64,000 nt of DNA from assembly GCF_014066305.1 (NCBI RefSeq), contig NW_023501038.1, positions 868,001-932,000 of the forward strand, read 5' to 3'. The number at the start of each line of letters is the position of its first letter. Position 1 is the stretch's first letter. The notes under the pieces are model-generated. The model did no database searches. It was not told where the DNA came from and was given only the letters and a program-made list of their open reading frames with translations. The DNA is from Letharia columbiana (Eukaryota; Ascomycota; Lecanoromycetes; Lecanorales; Parmeliaceae). Position numbers and translations under genes: made by a program. Below are positions 12,445-23,742 of the stretch, piece after piece.

Positions 12445-12978
12445 CTATGCCGCCGTCTCCTCGTCAGTCTCTACACTGAAATCCCTTACCCTTTTGAAGA
12501 GCAGTTGATAGATGAATCTTTGGTATCTGTCGCTAAGATTGAGCAGTCGGCTGGACCCGTGGGTGGCAACATTCAGAGATCCTTGCACCGTTGCTGACGT
12601 GAAGCCTTTCAGTAAGCACCTTTGATCTACCCAGAAAGTTTTGGGTGCTTCGACCTCACAGTTGACAAAGATGGAGGTCACGGAAGTCAAATAGAGTGTC
12701 AGAATGAGAGGCCAAAAACACAGACCGCCAATGCAGAAGAAGGCCATCGTGATGGAGTTGCAGAATGTGAGCCGAGTCCTTGGTCAACTTCAAGACATTT
12801 TGTGCCTTATCTCAGGTCGACTTGTATAACTTGGTAGCTCGCTCGCATATCCCATATCCTGGTAAGGCATTATTTTCACATCTGTTTCTACGCTGGACTT
12901 ACCTATCTCGGCTATTTTGGACCATTGCTTATACATATTGTCATACAATGTATCAGCCACTTTTTTATGGAAGAGCAT
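12445..12978 (-). CDS. Possible hypothetical gene with hydrophobic segment, unresolved exons
   Basis: A 100-codon minus-strand frame (12747 down to 12445) begins with a hydrophobic stretch (MAFFCIGGLCFWPLILTLYL) followed by a soluble region with WVDQRCLLKGF. Upstream, another frame (12978-12790) reads ADTLYDNMYKQWSKIAEIG and is followed by a good donor (gtaagtcc) and acceptor (ttaccag). These could be exons of one gene, but I cannot join them in frame with confidence. No family recognised; this could equally be non-coding. Confidence 0.25.
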
Positions 12979-13803
12979 GAGCCGAAGATGGCCTGCCCAA
13001 AGTAAAGCACGACTTTCAAGGCGTAAATGTGAGGCTGACGCCTAATACACGGAAACGTTCAAAACATATGAATGAATCATTTCTTATACATGTACCCTTT
13101 TTCAAACGCGGTCACTTTTATATCTGGGACAATGCGGTACGAGCTTCCGTTGTAATCTGTTCACAACTTGGCTGATTTACTTTCTTTCAAGCGACACCGA
13201 GGACAGCATGATATTCCCCTTCTTTACATGTTTCAGTCCCTTCCGTAGACTGATGCATCGAGCATGTTGAAGATATTGTGTTTGCTGAGCTTAGCTTTTT
13301 CAAGGTTGGTGCCAAGTTTCTGCCATGAAACACACCATAGCCCGTAGCCAAAAGAAGGCTCATCAAATATTGTTGCCGTACTTGCCAGATTCTTCGTGTC
13401 CAGAAATTCTATGGAAAATATATGTTATCAGCCTCTGAAATAGCTGTTGGAGTCGGGGTTGCCGACGTATCGTCCTGGTCTGTAAGCCTTCTCCAGATGG
13501 ATCCAAACGACTTCGAATATATAGTCCAACTCAGAGTCCGTGCCACCTCACATCTTTCCCCACAATCTCTATCACTTTTCTGCTATCATAAGGAATACCT
13601 TGTTGCTTTACGGCAGCACTTCATTGGGTACTGGCAGTCCCGCTTTGCGCTCTCCAGACATGCTTCTCCCCACGGTTGTCTTCTTTGGGCTTCCTCCTGC
13701 AACGCTGAAGAGCGCTCCAATCTACTTGGAATTACCGTGGCACCACCCGCAGTCAATACCTTACTACCTACAGTGACTCTTGCACCGGTGACCAACTTCA
13801 ATG

Positions 13804-15288
13804 AATCACTCGTCAGTCGTTCCATTTAACGTTTTGTGGAACCGTAACTAAAGACACACAGCCAGCGGGCCTCTCCGTAAACGTGACAGGCCCGCAGATA
13901 GAAGTCATAACAGATGTCGCCAGTCTGAATGGAGATACGTTACCTGCTCTTGGACCGGACGCTGCGGCGGCGTTGAAAATAGCCTATCAAGAAAACTGTC
14001 CCAACGGGCTAGGCAGTCCAAATTGCGAAACCAGCCTACAGCTCGCCTTGAACGTCGACCAGCCAAACCTCCAGAAACGCGTCGTCGTATTTCTTGTCTC
14101 CATCCTGGTTGTGGGAATGGCTATAGAGTTTGCAGAGATGCGGAAACGGAGAATGTAATCAGCAGAATCAGAATGCCTAGCGTCAACGTTGCGACGCCAT
14201 CGTCGGTCCAAGGTAGAAAAACTGTTGTGTTCGCAACTCAGACAGACGGTGGCCAATTGATAACGGCAGTACCAAGCCCAACAGTCGATAGCACTAGGTG
14301 AGCATACTTTCTTTCGCTCACGGTACGTATCATTTGACAACGCTGATACATGAGTAGTCAATTTTCTATTGCTTCCGTCACGGTTGACAGCAGCCTTGCC
14401 CAAAAGGGTGACCTGATCTTCGCAATGCCACCCGGGGCCGTTGTTGCGCTAAGCCAGTTCGTGCAGACGTACGGCCGGTGCACTGTAACAAGGAAGCGAA
14501 GCTGCGACCCATACGAGACTGCAGGATACGTAGCTGGGCAGGCCGTACGACAGGTGAAGCCTGGAGGTGTCACGAAAGACCTGATCACCATGCCTACTGA
14601 CATCTCATTCGGGGATCTCATTCAGCCGCTGGCGGCGCCGCTTCCGCAGGTGGTACTGTTCGGCAGGCAGGTCACCGCGTTGGCTGCGAACTCTGCCCTT
14701 CTCAACATTGTGGCCGCCTTCCTTCTTCTAGCTGCCTACGCTGAGCTTACGACCACAGCACCCGATCCTACCCGGTCGATCATCCCCGCCAGCGACTTCT
14801 CGACGTCTCAAAGGCCTCAACAAACAGGATCAGAATGTCCGCAGCACGTACCCAACTGCAGCAACTGTGGCGGAAACAGCAACATCCAATCAGACCCCTT
14901 ACACACCAACGGGAACTGTGTCGGTATCAAAACGACTAAGTATAACAGCTTTGCTGCAGGCTGTGTCTGTGTGGACCCGAACGACCCGCCGGGGTTCCAG
15001 CCATATGAGAGCAGCGAAGCCATCAGCGAAGCGCAAGCCTTCCTGGTCGCCATGGCTGCCGACGGAACAGGAGACGCCATTTCCACGAGTGGCTCTACCA
15101 CGATTCCTGCATCAAGCTCCCCTTCCGCGACCCCGGCTAAAGCCTGCAACAACGGCGTATCGTATGGTGAACCAGAACCGTGCGAGGCGAATTGTTCTGC
15201 CGGGACTTGCACGCGTGTTCTGGCGAAGGTCGGGAGATGTAAAGGGTGCACACCTCCCCCCACAACTTACTACAAATGTACGTGTTAG
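13804..15288 (+). CDS. Cysteine-rich membrane/secreted-type hypothetical protein, 5' end unresolved
   Basis: Three coding-looking segments follow one another. Frame 2 (about 13805-14158) contains NGLGSPNCETSLQLALNV and a hydrophobic helix VVVFLVSILVVGMAIEF followed by basic residues. Frame 1 runs from about 14136 to 14297. A clear intron 14298-14357 (gtgagc..gctgat..gagtag, 60 nt) then joins AGCACT-AG to TCAATTTTC in frame (VDST-SQFSIAS), and the last exon runs 14358-15288. The C-terminal part has a second hydrophobic segment (ALLNIVAAFLLLAAYAEL) and a Cys-rich tail (CPQHVPNCSNCGG; CNNGVSYGEPEPCEANCSAGTC; YYKCTC). How frame 2 passes to frame 1 near 14100-14160 is unclear: an unseen intron or a frameshift. 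Further coding-like frames lie upstream to 13422. No family recognised. Confidence 0.45.
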
Positions 15289-16535
15289 TAGAAGTCTTGC
15301 TGCTAGATCGACGGTTAGGTTCTCGAACTCTCCGAATATGTTTGGCAAGCCATGGGTATTATCGGTCGGAGAGTAAGAGGAAATTTCACGAGATCATTTA
15401 CTGCAGAATAAAGATTGTTTACCCTATGTCATCACATTCCAATGATCGCATTCCTACCATCACAGTGTCTCGGCACACTCTACCACCTTCTTCCCTCCTC
15501 CCCCCATCCTTCCCCTTACCCCACCCACAGCTTCTTCGACAAAGAAGCTACCCTGACCTTCCAGATCCCTCATCCCGCTCCATCGATCGATCAATCGCCG
15601 CCATCAACAAGGCTCATATCCAACAACCAGACATCGAAGCACGAGTCTCTAACGCAGTCAACGACCTTGCTCCAAGCTACCCTCCAAAGCCCATATAAAA
15701 CACTTGATATAAATACATCTACACCGCATAGATCCCTTTCCATCCGCACAGTCCCCCAACGGCTTCTTCCGCGGCCCAACGAAGAAGGGGGTTGGTTCTG
15801 CGAGCCAGGCCTTACACGACCCGTCTGCGGCCTATGGCACTCTGGTACCATTCCTCACAACATCTTTAACAAAAATCTCGACAGTGCTTGAAACACAAAG
15901 CGCACGCAGGGCTGACACCTCGCGTCGGGGATGCCGGGCGTGATAGGGCAGCTTCCTACCCGCGAGTAAACTCGGCATCTGCGGATATATCCCGCGAGAG
16001 AGGAATGAGCGCATGAGAGCCCATAAGGCCGTTGGCATCGGCCGTGCAATGATTTTGGTATCAAGTTTGAGGAGGTTCTGGTCATGGGGAAGCGTACGCG
16101 CTTGAATGAAGCGTTGTCTGCGTGCTAGCATCTAGTGAAGTACAGTCAAGTGCTACCCTCCAAATCCTGCTTCGCACCGAGGCTCGCCGCCGTTTTGAGT
16201 GCAACCCTCTACCGCCGGTTTGCCACTGCTCTAATACGATCTCCGTTCCAGATGGGGATCATATCGGCCTGGGAGTGAGATTGAGTGACATTGTTGTCTC
16301 TGAATAGTATAGTAGGTACATGAACATCATTTTTGCGGCTCATAATTCAGCAGATGCTGATCATTACCCCTGGATCCTTTTTATATCTGGTATAGTTGCC
16401 CTGGACATCATCTGACAACTCAAAATCCATCGATGCCACATGTCACTCCCAGCATGGGGTTCTTGGTTCAGTGATACCTTATTCGAAGTTTGGTTTGAAC
16501 CCTTGCTCCTTTCACTTGCACAAAGGTAGAACGTT
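15289..16535. other. No gene recognised
   Basis: Overlapping frames at 15246-15698 and 15415-15891 on the plus strand are open for 150-158 codons but Pro/Ser-rich, without a recognisable domain, and I cannot choose between them. Confidence 0.4.
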
Positions 16536-18259
16536 TCAATCGATTTTCGCTTCAGCTAGCCTTCTAAAGGGCGTCAAGTTGTTCGCGAGGCGAACGTTGG
16601 GAGGCAAATTCTTGGTTTTACGACCAGAAAGCTTCTTTCGGGCTACCATGACTGGAGCTGACGATTTCGTAACGAGGTAGTTTGAAAAGGAGCCGAGAAG
16701 GACGCTGTGTACCAGAATTAGCCACGTCCACATCCGATAGACGGGGGGCTTTCCGGCTTACCCCTTAAGAGCACTGCGTCCACGAGAACCAATGATGACA
16801 AGCGTGGGCCTGAGCCCATCAATCTACAAACTCGTGAGCCTCATGAAAAGAGTTCGCTCGAAAGGGGTATATGACGTACAGCTTCAGTGACCATGTACTT
16901 CGGACTCTTGCAGTGAATGACTTCGATGGCGACCCTAACCTGCAGCTTCGTCTTTCTCAAAAACCTGAGACAGGTCTCTGACAGCGTTTCAATAGCATGC
17001 GCTCGTTCTTGGTCGGCGTTGGATTTGGATCTGGATCTTGAATCTATCGATACCACTGCACTAGACTTTCGTGACCCCGGACGGAGAGTCGCCTTGGATA
17101 AGATTAGAGGCCCCTTTTGAGACGCCACAGTCATCTTCTCCATCACTGCTGTAGTTTCTTGCATTGCTTTAGCGCCCTCACCAATAGGGAGACTGTCTCC
17201 CGTTTTACCAGTGCCGACCTCCTCATCAACGGCGTACACTGCAAGAAGCGTGTCGCCATCACGCAAGACTGTCCCGATCGTCCACTCCAAAGCGTAGGCA
17301 GCTTCACTGCTCAAATCCGTAGCTACAAGGTAGGTGCGCAGTCGCCTTGTCCCTTCTTCAGCTTCTCTCTGCATCTGTGCAAAATCACCTCTGATGATCG
17401 TCTGAATGACTCGATGAGGGACCGAACTATCGATAGGAGAGGAGTTGATGTTCAATTTCTGAGCCCGGCGAATGTCGTTGAGCTCTTCCGAGTCCGATGT
17501 GCTAGGGCTTGGACCTCGACTGACGTTCCGATCGTAGTTGGTATTAGGACGCACGATAAATCTCTTGGATGTTGACACTGGCTTTTCGCCTTCGGGACCC
17601 GTGACAGTCACAGTTGGTCGCTCTCCATCTGATGCTGGAAGTGGGCTTCCCGGCGCTGTCCGTTCGCTGTCCTTGATATCCCTCTTCCTGCCTCTGGGCT
17701 TTGCCGAGCCTGAAGCCTCATCTCCAGAGCTCCAAGCCAGTGGGTCATCATCACTACTCTCGATTGCAGCTTCTCTATCGGGGTCGTCCAGATAGTAATC
17801 CTTCTTCAATCGCCCCACTTCAGCAGAGGATAACACGTCGCTGCTGGGTGACAAGCGTCTCTGACTCTGACTCAACCGAGAAGATGGAGACTTCGAACTC
17901 GTCTTGAGGATACCGGTGGTCGAGTTGTGCCTCCTCCCGTTCTTTCGCAATGGCCCAAAAGATAGGCCTCGTCTGATGGCTTCGTGGGGCTCGATACTCG
18001 TTTTTCTTCGCCCTTCTGAAAAGCCTCCACTTTGTGCACGCTGGTCCTTGTGATGGCCTGAGCTCTCGGGCCTTGCTTGTTGTCCTTCCTCATTCGAAAG
18101 CTTCGACATGGTATTGAACATGGGTTTTATGGTGTCAAGATTGGAGGCTTGCACTCTTGTCGGCAGTCCCATTGTACCCTCGTCTCTTTTGGCTTCCTGT
18201 TGAGTGATAGCCTCTTGTGAAGCATCTAGGGCAACGGTAGCCGTAGCCTGTGTATCCAT
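16536..18259 (-). CDS. Universal stress protein (USP) domain protein
   Basis: Spliced model: 18259-16880, 16823-16762 and 16704-16536, with introns of 56 nt (gtacgt..tttgtag) and 57 nt (gtaagc..acacag). Phases fit exactly, giving 536 residues. The first 300 residues are low-complexity, Ser/Arg-rich and probably disordered (ILKTSSKSPSSRLSQSQRR; SSDDDPLAWSSGDE). A USP fold follows: RLRTYLVATDLSSEAAYALEW as first strand and helix, GDTLLAVYAVDEE, and after the splice sites LVIIGSRGRSALKGVLLGSF, which contains the family's nucleotide-binding G-x2-G-x(9)-G-S type loop. The end reads NYLVTKSSAPVMVARKK. Fungal USP proteins often carry such long N-terminal extensions; they are thought to act in the cytosol in stress responses. 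The start at 18259 is the first in-frame ATG. Confidence 0.85.
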
Positions 18260-19050
18260 CGTTGTTGGAGTTTGTGACCAGCTCTCGAAGATGTTGAAGA
18301 GGCCAGCTCTTTGTCAAAGCTGCGGGTAGGACAGAGGTGCGAAGTCCATTTGTTAGTGTTTTGGTGCTTGTTTGCCTTGCTTATCAGTAGTTAGCTCGGT
18401 GTCTTCTCCTGCGAATTCGGACACAGTGAATCTAATCAAGGCAAATGCTGAGATGGGCGCGGATGCCCCCGTATGCTAGCACGTCCACAGAACAACATTG
18501 TCTCGAGTCGTAGCATTGTATGAGTAACAAGGATCGGCTGCTTGCTGCCTAGGCCAATCTTCCCGAGTATGCAGGCGAGGATGAGCTTCTTCAGGGTGGT
18601 CGCAACATCTTTAAACAGCCTCCTTTCTCATTGCAGGTTGGAAGATACATTCTCATCATGTCTCGTCCTGTGCTTTTCGCCTCGCTGTCCCAACTTAACT
18701 TTACCCCTCGTTGCTCCTTCCTACTTTAATTTTAGCAAGCGGCCGGCATGAACCTTAAATTCGATGACATCGAGGGTGCATTACACATCGAGACATCACA
18801 AACGCTGTGTCTCGATATCACTGTCATGTAACTATGAAGAGGCCCAGTATCCTCAATCCCTAGATGTAGAAGAGAAACGTAAACACAAATCTGACCCGGT
18901 CTTCTGCTCAGCCCATCGCCACTCTCTCTGGAACCGCTTCAGCTTTATTACCCTCCCACGTCCGCATACAAGTAGCTCCTCCCTCGCCTTCCTCTGGAAA
19001 CCTAAATTCTCTCACCACTTGCTGATCATCACAGCCCACTGTATAGCAAC
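18260..19050. other. Divergent intergenic region
   Basis: Lies between the start of the USP gene (minus strand) and the start of the methyltransferase gene (plus strand), so it should contain both promoters. Plus-strand ORFs here are short and without recognisable domains. Confidence 0.5.
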
Positions 19051-19848
19051 ATGTCAACTCAATACGACACCATCCAAGCGCCCTACGACGAGATCCGCAA
19101 AAGTTCCAATGCCCTTATCGAGCGCGCTAACGTACAAGAAGCCGTCGCACCATTCATCAAAAATGCACGTGTCCTCGATCTCGCGTGCGGGTCCGGCTTC
19201 TACTCGTATCACTTCTTAAAATGGGGAGCCAGAAAAGTTGTCGGCGTAGATATTTCCCCAGTGATGATCGAGGAGGCACGCACTGCCAGCTTTCAAATTC
19301 CCTCGAATGGCGGAACGATCGATTTCAAGGTAGCCGATTGCTCCAAACCAGTGCCATATGAAGGCGATCCTTTTGACGTCGTTTTCGGCGCCTGGTTGCT
19401 GAACTACGCTCCCAGCGGTAAGGATATGGTGGACATGTGTCGCAACGTTGCACTCAATCTCAAAGACGGCGGACACTTCGTCGCCGTGACGGTGCCGCCA
19501 ACGCAAGACCCTGCAGCGTTCGTCGAGGCTGAGGGCAAGGTTAGACCGAGTGAATCCGGTGGGTCAGGTGGCTTGTTCTGTAGTGTTACAGGAGTGGTGG
19601 GGGATGGAATCACCATCCACGTGCACGCGGACACGAGACAGGGAGATGTGGATTTCGATTGTTATCATTTGAGGAAGGGGGTTTATGAGGCTTCCGCGAG
19701 AGAAGGGGGGCTTCGCGGTGAGTTGGCGTGGAGAGTGACTGCCGTACCTGATGAATTCTTCAAGGATCACAAAGGTGGTGCTAGTGTCGAAGAGCTTGAT
19801 AGTTACAAGGTGACCCCACATTTTGGAATCTTAGTGGTGGTAAAGTAG
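19051..19848 (+). CDS. Class I SAM-dependent methyltransferase
   Basis: Intronless, 265 residues. The Rossmann-type SAM-binding motif I reads VLDLACGSGFY (residues 41-51). The acidic residue closing beta-2 is in VVGVDISPVMIEEA (about 63-76). Motif II/III-like segments are DVVFGAWLLNYAPSG and LKDGGHFVAVTVP, as in the Methyltransf_25/11 group of small-molecule methyltransferases. The length is usual for this group. The substrate cannot be deduced from sequence, and neighbours give no pathway context. The ATG at 19051 follows a cagcaacATGTC context and a pyrimidine-rich leader. Confidence 0.85.
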   Translation: MSTQYDTIQAPYDEIRKSSNALIERANVQEAVAPFIKNARVLDLACGSGFYSYHFLKWGARKVVGVDISPVMIEEARTASFQIPSNGGTIDFKVADCSKPVPYEGDPFDVVFGAWLLNYAPSGKDMVDMCRNVALNLKDGGHFVAVTVPPTQDPAAFVEAEGKVRPSESGGSGGLFCSVTGVVGDGITIHVHADTRQGDVDFDCYHLRKGVYEASAREGGLRGELAWRVTAVPDEFFKDHKGGASVEELDSYKVTPHFGILVVVK

Positions 19849-20639
19849 ATGATGAACAGCGTATCACGCATCTCGATAGGGGCTTTCACACCGAAATAAC
19901 ACTGGTTCCAGTGGGTCGACTAGGGTTTCATGCAGCATTCCACTACAGTAACATGTCCGAGTAATGGACTCTACACTCACTTCCCATGCGAACTCTCAAA
20001 CTGGGTTAAAAGAGAAGAAATCTATGGCGGCCTCGTTGTCGTTGCCTTCACTGTATAATCGAGAAAGAGTTGCTTGATAGGCGGCTGCTGGATCTTCGCC
20101 TTGAAATGGTCCATTTTTTGTCAGGAGCAGAAGTACCGAAGATTTCTCAAATAATCTGGACGAACCCAGAGACTCAAAAAGTGAGAGAGACTTCTGTATC
20201 TGATTCTAAATTGAACCGTCATTTCCTGTTCTTTATCTTTGGGGAGATGGACTAATCTGTAAGAAACACACCCTACTGCATCCAAGGCCTCCTGCAGACA
20301 CTGATCTTAGCCACTCAAAGATGCACAATAGACGAGAGGCTGGACATTTGTCGTGATAGTTGACCCACTAATTGCACACGCAGCGCCTGCCGTCGGATTG
20401 AAGACATGGTACTCCTTCCATTAAGACCAAGCAGAGGCTTCTTAATGCCTAAAGTGAATTTGCACGAAAGAAGAACATCCTTGAAGTTGGGCGGGTAGTC
20501 TGGTAAGAACTAGCGATCGGTGTTATCGTTGTAGTTCCAACGTATTGGTACAACGTTGGCACGCATGAGTGCATTGCTTGCTTGCTAACTACTGGAAGGT
20601 ATCACATGGTCCGGATGCATTGCCAAGCGCGAACGCATG
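19849..20639. other. No gene recognised
   Basis: Downstream region of the methyltransferase. Only short uninformative ORFs. Confidence 0.5.
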
Positions 20640-21689
20640 ACCAAAGCCTTGGGTCATTAGGTAACCTACAATTTTGAGAATTCCAGTTCTCGTGGTAAAA
20701 GATCGGCAATTCTATTACAGAGATATTCGAAACCTGCCCAAGGCTAATGGCTGAAAGGCACGGCGTCCCGGGGGCAAAAGCACGTATTTGAAGGTAGAGA
20801 TAAGGTCGAAAACCGTCGGATAGCACGTGAATACACTCTGGACTCATACATTTCGGACTCCACGGATGGGTCGAACTGAGACTTCGGTTTCTGTGATATT
20901 GCTGTGAGGTCATCTGAAGTATTTTGTACCAGAGGACTAATTGTAGATGTATCATCACTGGACTCTGACGAAATCAGAGTTGCCGTAGCGGTGCATCGAT
21001 CGGTTCCTGTGATGCCGGCCTCCATACTGGCCAGTCTTCGAGACACGTCCTCGCTGCACCCCAGGATACGGCCGACAGCGGTAGCAAGGCTCCGCACCGA
21101 AGCCTGTGTTTCCTTCAAAGATGTGCTGAATTCAAACTTGACATCAGCTGCCTCGATCGACATACCAAGTCTCATTGTGCATTACTCGAAAAGTAAAGAT
21201 TGTCAGTATCAATTTCAAAGAACTCTTGGAAGTCCGGACACGAGTTTAGATTTCGTTGCTCTTTTTCTCGCTTCTCACCCAACGCGGCCTAATGCTCGTA
21301 GACACCGGTTTGTCGAGTTTGAAAGAATCGAGTATTTGGTGCAGCTCGGACATATTCAATACCAAAGGAGTGGTGATGGCTATAAATTTGCTCCACGCAT
21401 ATTACATCTCTGCGTACTCTGGGAGCATCCTTCGTCCCTAGAACAAACATTCCAAGAGGAGTAAGGCAGAAGGTCAGGTCTGAGAGCTCTATGAGGACGC
21501 TGCGCATTGAGTGCGGTGCGTCTCTTTCCTTTCCGATGAACTCTGTCACCGCCGCTGTGATCTTGGCTGCCACTGCCAGGATGCCCGTGATGATCTATGT
21601 TGAGGGATGGTGGCGAGCATAGTGAAGCCTTGAGTGTAGGACTTTGGAGAATCACAGCCTTGCTGCACGTTGGAGTCTGCGGCCGCCAT
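20640..21689 (-). pseudogene. Broken STAND-type (fungal N-terminal domain) gene remnant
   Basis: Reading from 21600 downwards, the minus strand encodes ITGILAVAAKITAAVTEFIG, then DAPHSMRSVLIELSDL and FVLGTKDAPRVRRDVICVEQI, which match the N-terminal helical domain of fungal NLR/ankyrin STAND proteins as I know the family. The homology continues in another frame (LVLNMSELHQILDSFKLDK). It then passes a plausible 54-nt intron (gtgaga..ctaaac..ccaag) into SSLKLILTIF, a third frame (SLKETQASVRSLATAVGRIL..DVSRRLASMEAGI) and a fourth segment (SAISLGQVSNISVIELPIF). The junctions at about 21440, 21180 and 20790 lack room or signals for introns, so they are probably frameshifts. A possible first exon (MAAADSN at 21689-21669) is speculative. 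No NACHT or ankyrin repeats follow, so the gene is truncated as well as broken. Confidence 0.55.
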
Positions 21690-21895
21690 AGCGTGGGGCT
21701 AATGCAGGATGGAGTCGAGAACCTAATCTTCATTGGCTGGGTCCTAAGCAAACGATACATTTCAGGGATTTTTTAACTTTGTACATCGTATTTTTACAGT
21801 GAAAGAACGGGACGAAGCTGAACAGCAACTGGTAAGCTGTGATACGACTTGAGAGTGACATAGGGGCAATATGTACGATGACTTTGGATATATAG

Positions 21896-23045
21896 TTATC
21901 TTCTCCTGTTACCAAACGACAGATTGGCTCGAGCTGCAGTACCCAGTTTGTGAACCCCACCCCTTCTATCCCAGACAGTACTCTTCCCTTCAACTATAGC
22001 AATCAATTCGTCCGCAATTTTGTGAGCAAACATTGCTCTGCCGCTGCCTTTTGTACGTTTCTTGATTGCAGCATCTAGAATCCACATCACAGCTGTCCGT
22101 CGCCGCTGCCGTAAGCCTAGAGGTATCGGTATCTGCAACGCTACACCACCACCTGCCGCGCCTTTTTGTGATCTTATCCGGAGAAGAGGCGCCACAGAAT
22201 CGATAGCAAGTGTGAGGTAGAGTATGGGGTTGAGAGGAAGGTGGTTGGTGGGAGGAGCGCCAAGTATTAGAGGATGTCGAGGGTCTGGAGTAGGTGGGGG
22301 AGCCGTTCGTAGACGTTCGAGTATCATAGCCATGTTCTAGCGATAGCTTCGAGTTAGCACCCTAATTTAACGTGATGTGATTGTGAGCCCAGCGGGCTTG
22401 TAATGAACAGAAGAACTGACGGGCGTACCCTCTGAGCTTTACTCAGCTTGCCGTCTTGCATAAGGAGATTTGTAACCTGATGGATAACCGGGTCATAGCG
22501 ATGCTTGAGATGGGAAGTGCTCGGCAAAGGCAGCTCTGGTAGGCCGAAAATGTGACCCTGGTTTTGGACCTCTGCAGACTCGGGGTCGATCATGGCTTGA
22601 GCTCGCCGCGGAGTTGAGGTCGAATACGATCTGCTTCCCTTAGGTGACGACGCTTTGAGTTCTTCCTGCAACACTTTGGGTGCCTTCTCTTGGCTTTTTT
22701 GATCGCGTTTCAGGATCTATTGTCGTCTTTGTCAGCTGATGTCGTGTTGACGATGGTATTCATGAGGGCACGTACCTCTTGTACTGGTGAACCCTGTTCC
22801 ACATCTGGTCCCCCTTCGCCAGTAATATCACCAGTAGCTGCTGCCTCCTCGCTTACGTGCGGGAGTTGATCTTGATTGGGTCCTTTCGGTTGTTCTGATT
22901 CAGGCAGAGGTTTCTCGTCTGAGGTGATGTTTCTTCTTTGCTGTAGTCGAAGACACAAGGGTATTCGGTGGGCGGAGAACTCTAGGACCTTGGGCCGCAC
23001 ATCAATTGACCGGCCAGAGCGGAGTAGCTGGATTCCTGGGCGCAT
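21896..23045 (-). CDS. RSM7: Mitochondrial small-subunit ribosomal protein uS7m
   Basis: Three exons: 23045-22776, 22716-22429 and 22336-21896, with introns of 59 nt (gtacgt..gctgac..caatag) and 92 nt (gtacgc..gctaac..cgctag). All junctions are in phase 0 and total 332 residues. The N-terminus (MRPGIQLLRSGRS..) is basic, like a mitochondrial presequence, followed by a long acidic linker. The S7 domain starts near HRYDPVIHQVTNLLMQDGKL. It continues KAQRNMAMILERL across the second splice, then IDSVAPLLRIRSQKGAAGG, RRRTAVMWILDAAIKKR and MFAHKIADELIAIVEGK, ending HKLGTAARANLSF. This is the canonical order of the S7 family (16S rRNA 3'-domain binding protein). The minus-strand ORF can be extended to a TTG at 23081, but the ATG at 23045 is the natural start. 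Confidence 0.92.
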
Positions 23046-23742
23046 CTTGGCTTTCAAACGTAGATGATCGTTGGCGAGCAAAGGCCAGCCTCCAAGCCTC
23101 CAAGCTGCAAATGTTCGATCTCGCCAAGCTTGATTAGTCAGCGGTTTCTGGATCTACACTGCAGAAGAAGGGAAAGAGACTTTGACGCCTATGAGGCTTT
23201 CTTAATCTACGATATGGTCACTCTGGTCTCGAATAGTGAATTTTAATAAGACGGCAAAATGTTCTTCGTTGGATCTATCTAAGATTGATGGAGAAGAGAA
23301 CTGAAAACATAAAAAGTACGCTATCACAATATGGGCCTAGAGCCGGCAAATTGCTTTTCACAAAGCAAAGCGGAGATGCTCTATTGCCTCGAGTGTACTT
23401 TTTCCTTCTCGTATCAATTTGTACCTGATAATACCATTATCATAGTCCGTGAGTCTTATTTGACCATTTGGTAGCGTGTTAATTCTATCGTGGAGTGCCT
23501 TTCTCCTTGAACGATTCGGTTCGGCGGGCTCCGACGAGTCTGATGGCCTAAGCTAAAGACTTTAGTATCTTTACCGTCCTCTTCCTGATCTTGTATCTGA
23601 CAATCTCGGGACTCTCATTTCTTCTTCTCTGCTGATTGTAATCGAGGACGATATCTGATGCGTTACGCTTCCTTGAGATTATACTCTTACCCGGTCTAGG
23701 ACTCGTCTCCTTTGATTGAAGCACCTAGAATTTCTACCCAGG
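23046..23742. promoter_or_regulatory. Shared divergent promoter region uS7m / xanthine dehydrogenase
   Basis: About 0.7 kb separates the two divergently transcribed start codons and has no credible ORF. It should hold both promoters. I see no unambiguous TATA box, nor a clear cluster of GATA-factor sites, which might be expected for a nitrogen-regulated purine-catabolic gene. Confidence 0.5.

Noticed and set aside
15246..15891. Overlapping Pro/Ser-rich plus-strand ORFs
   Set aside because: Two frames are equally open and neither shows a recognisable domain.
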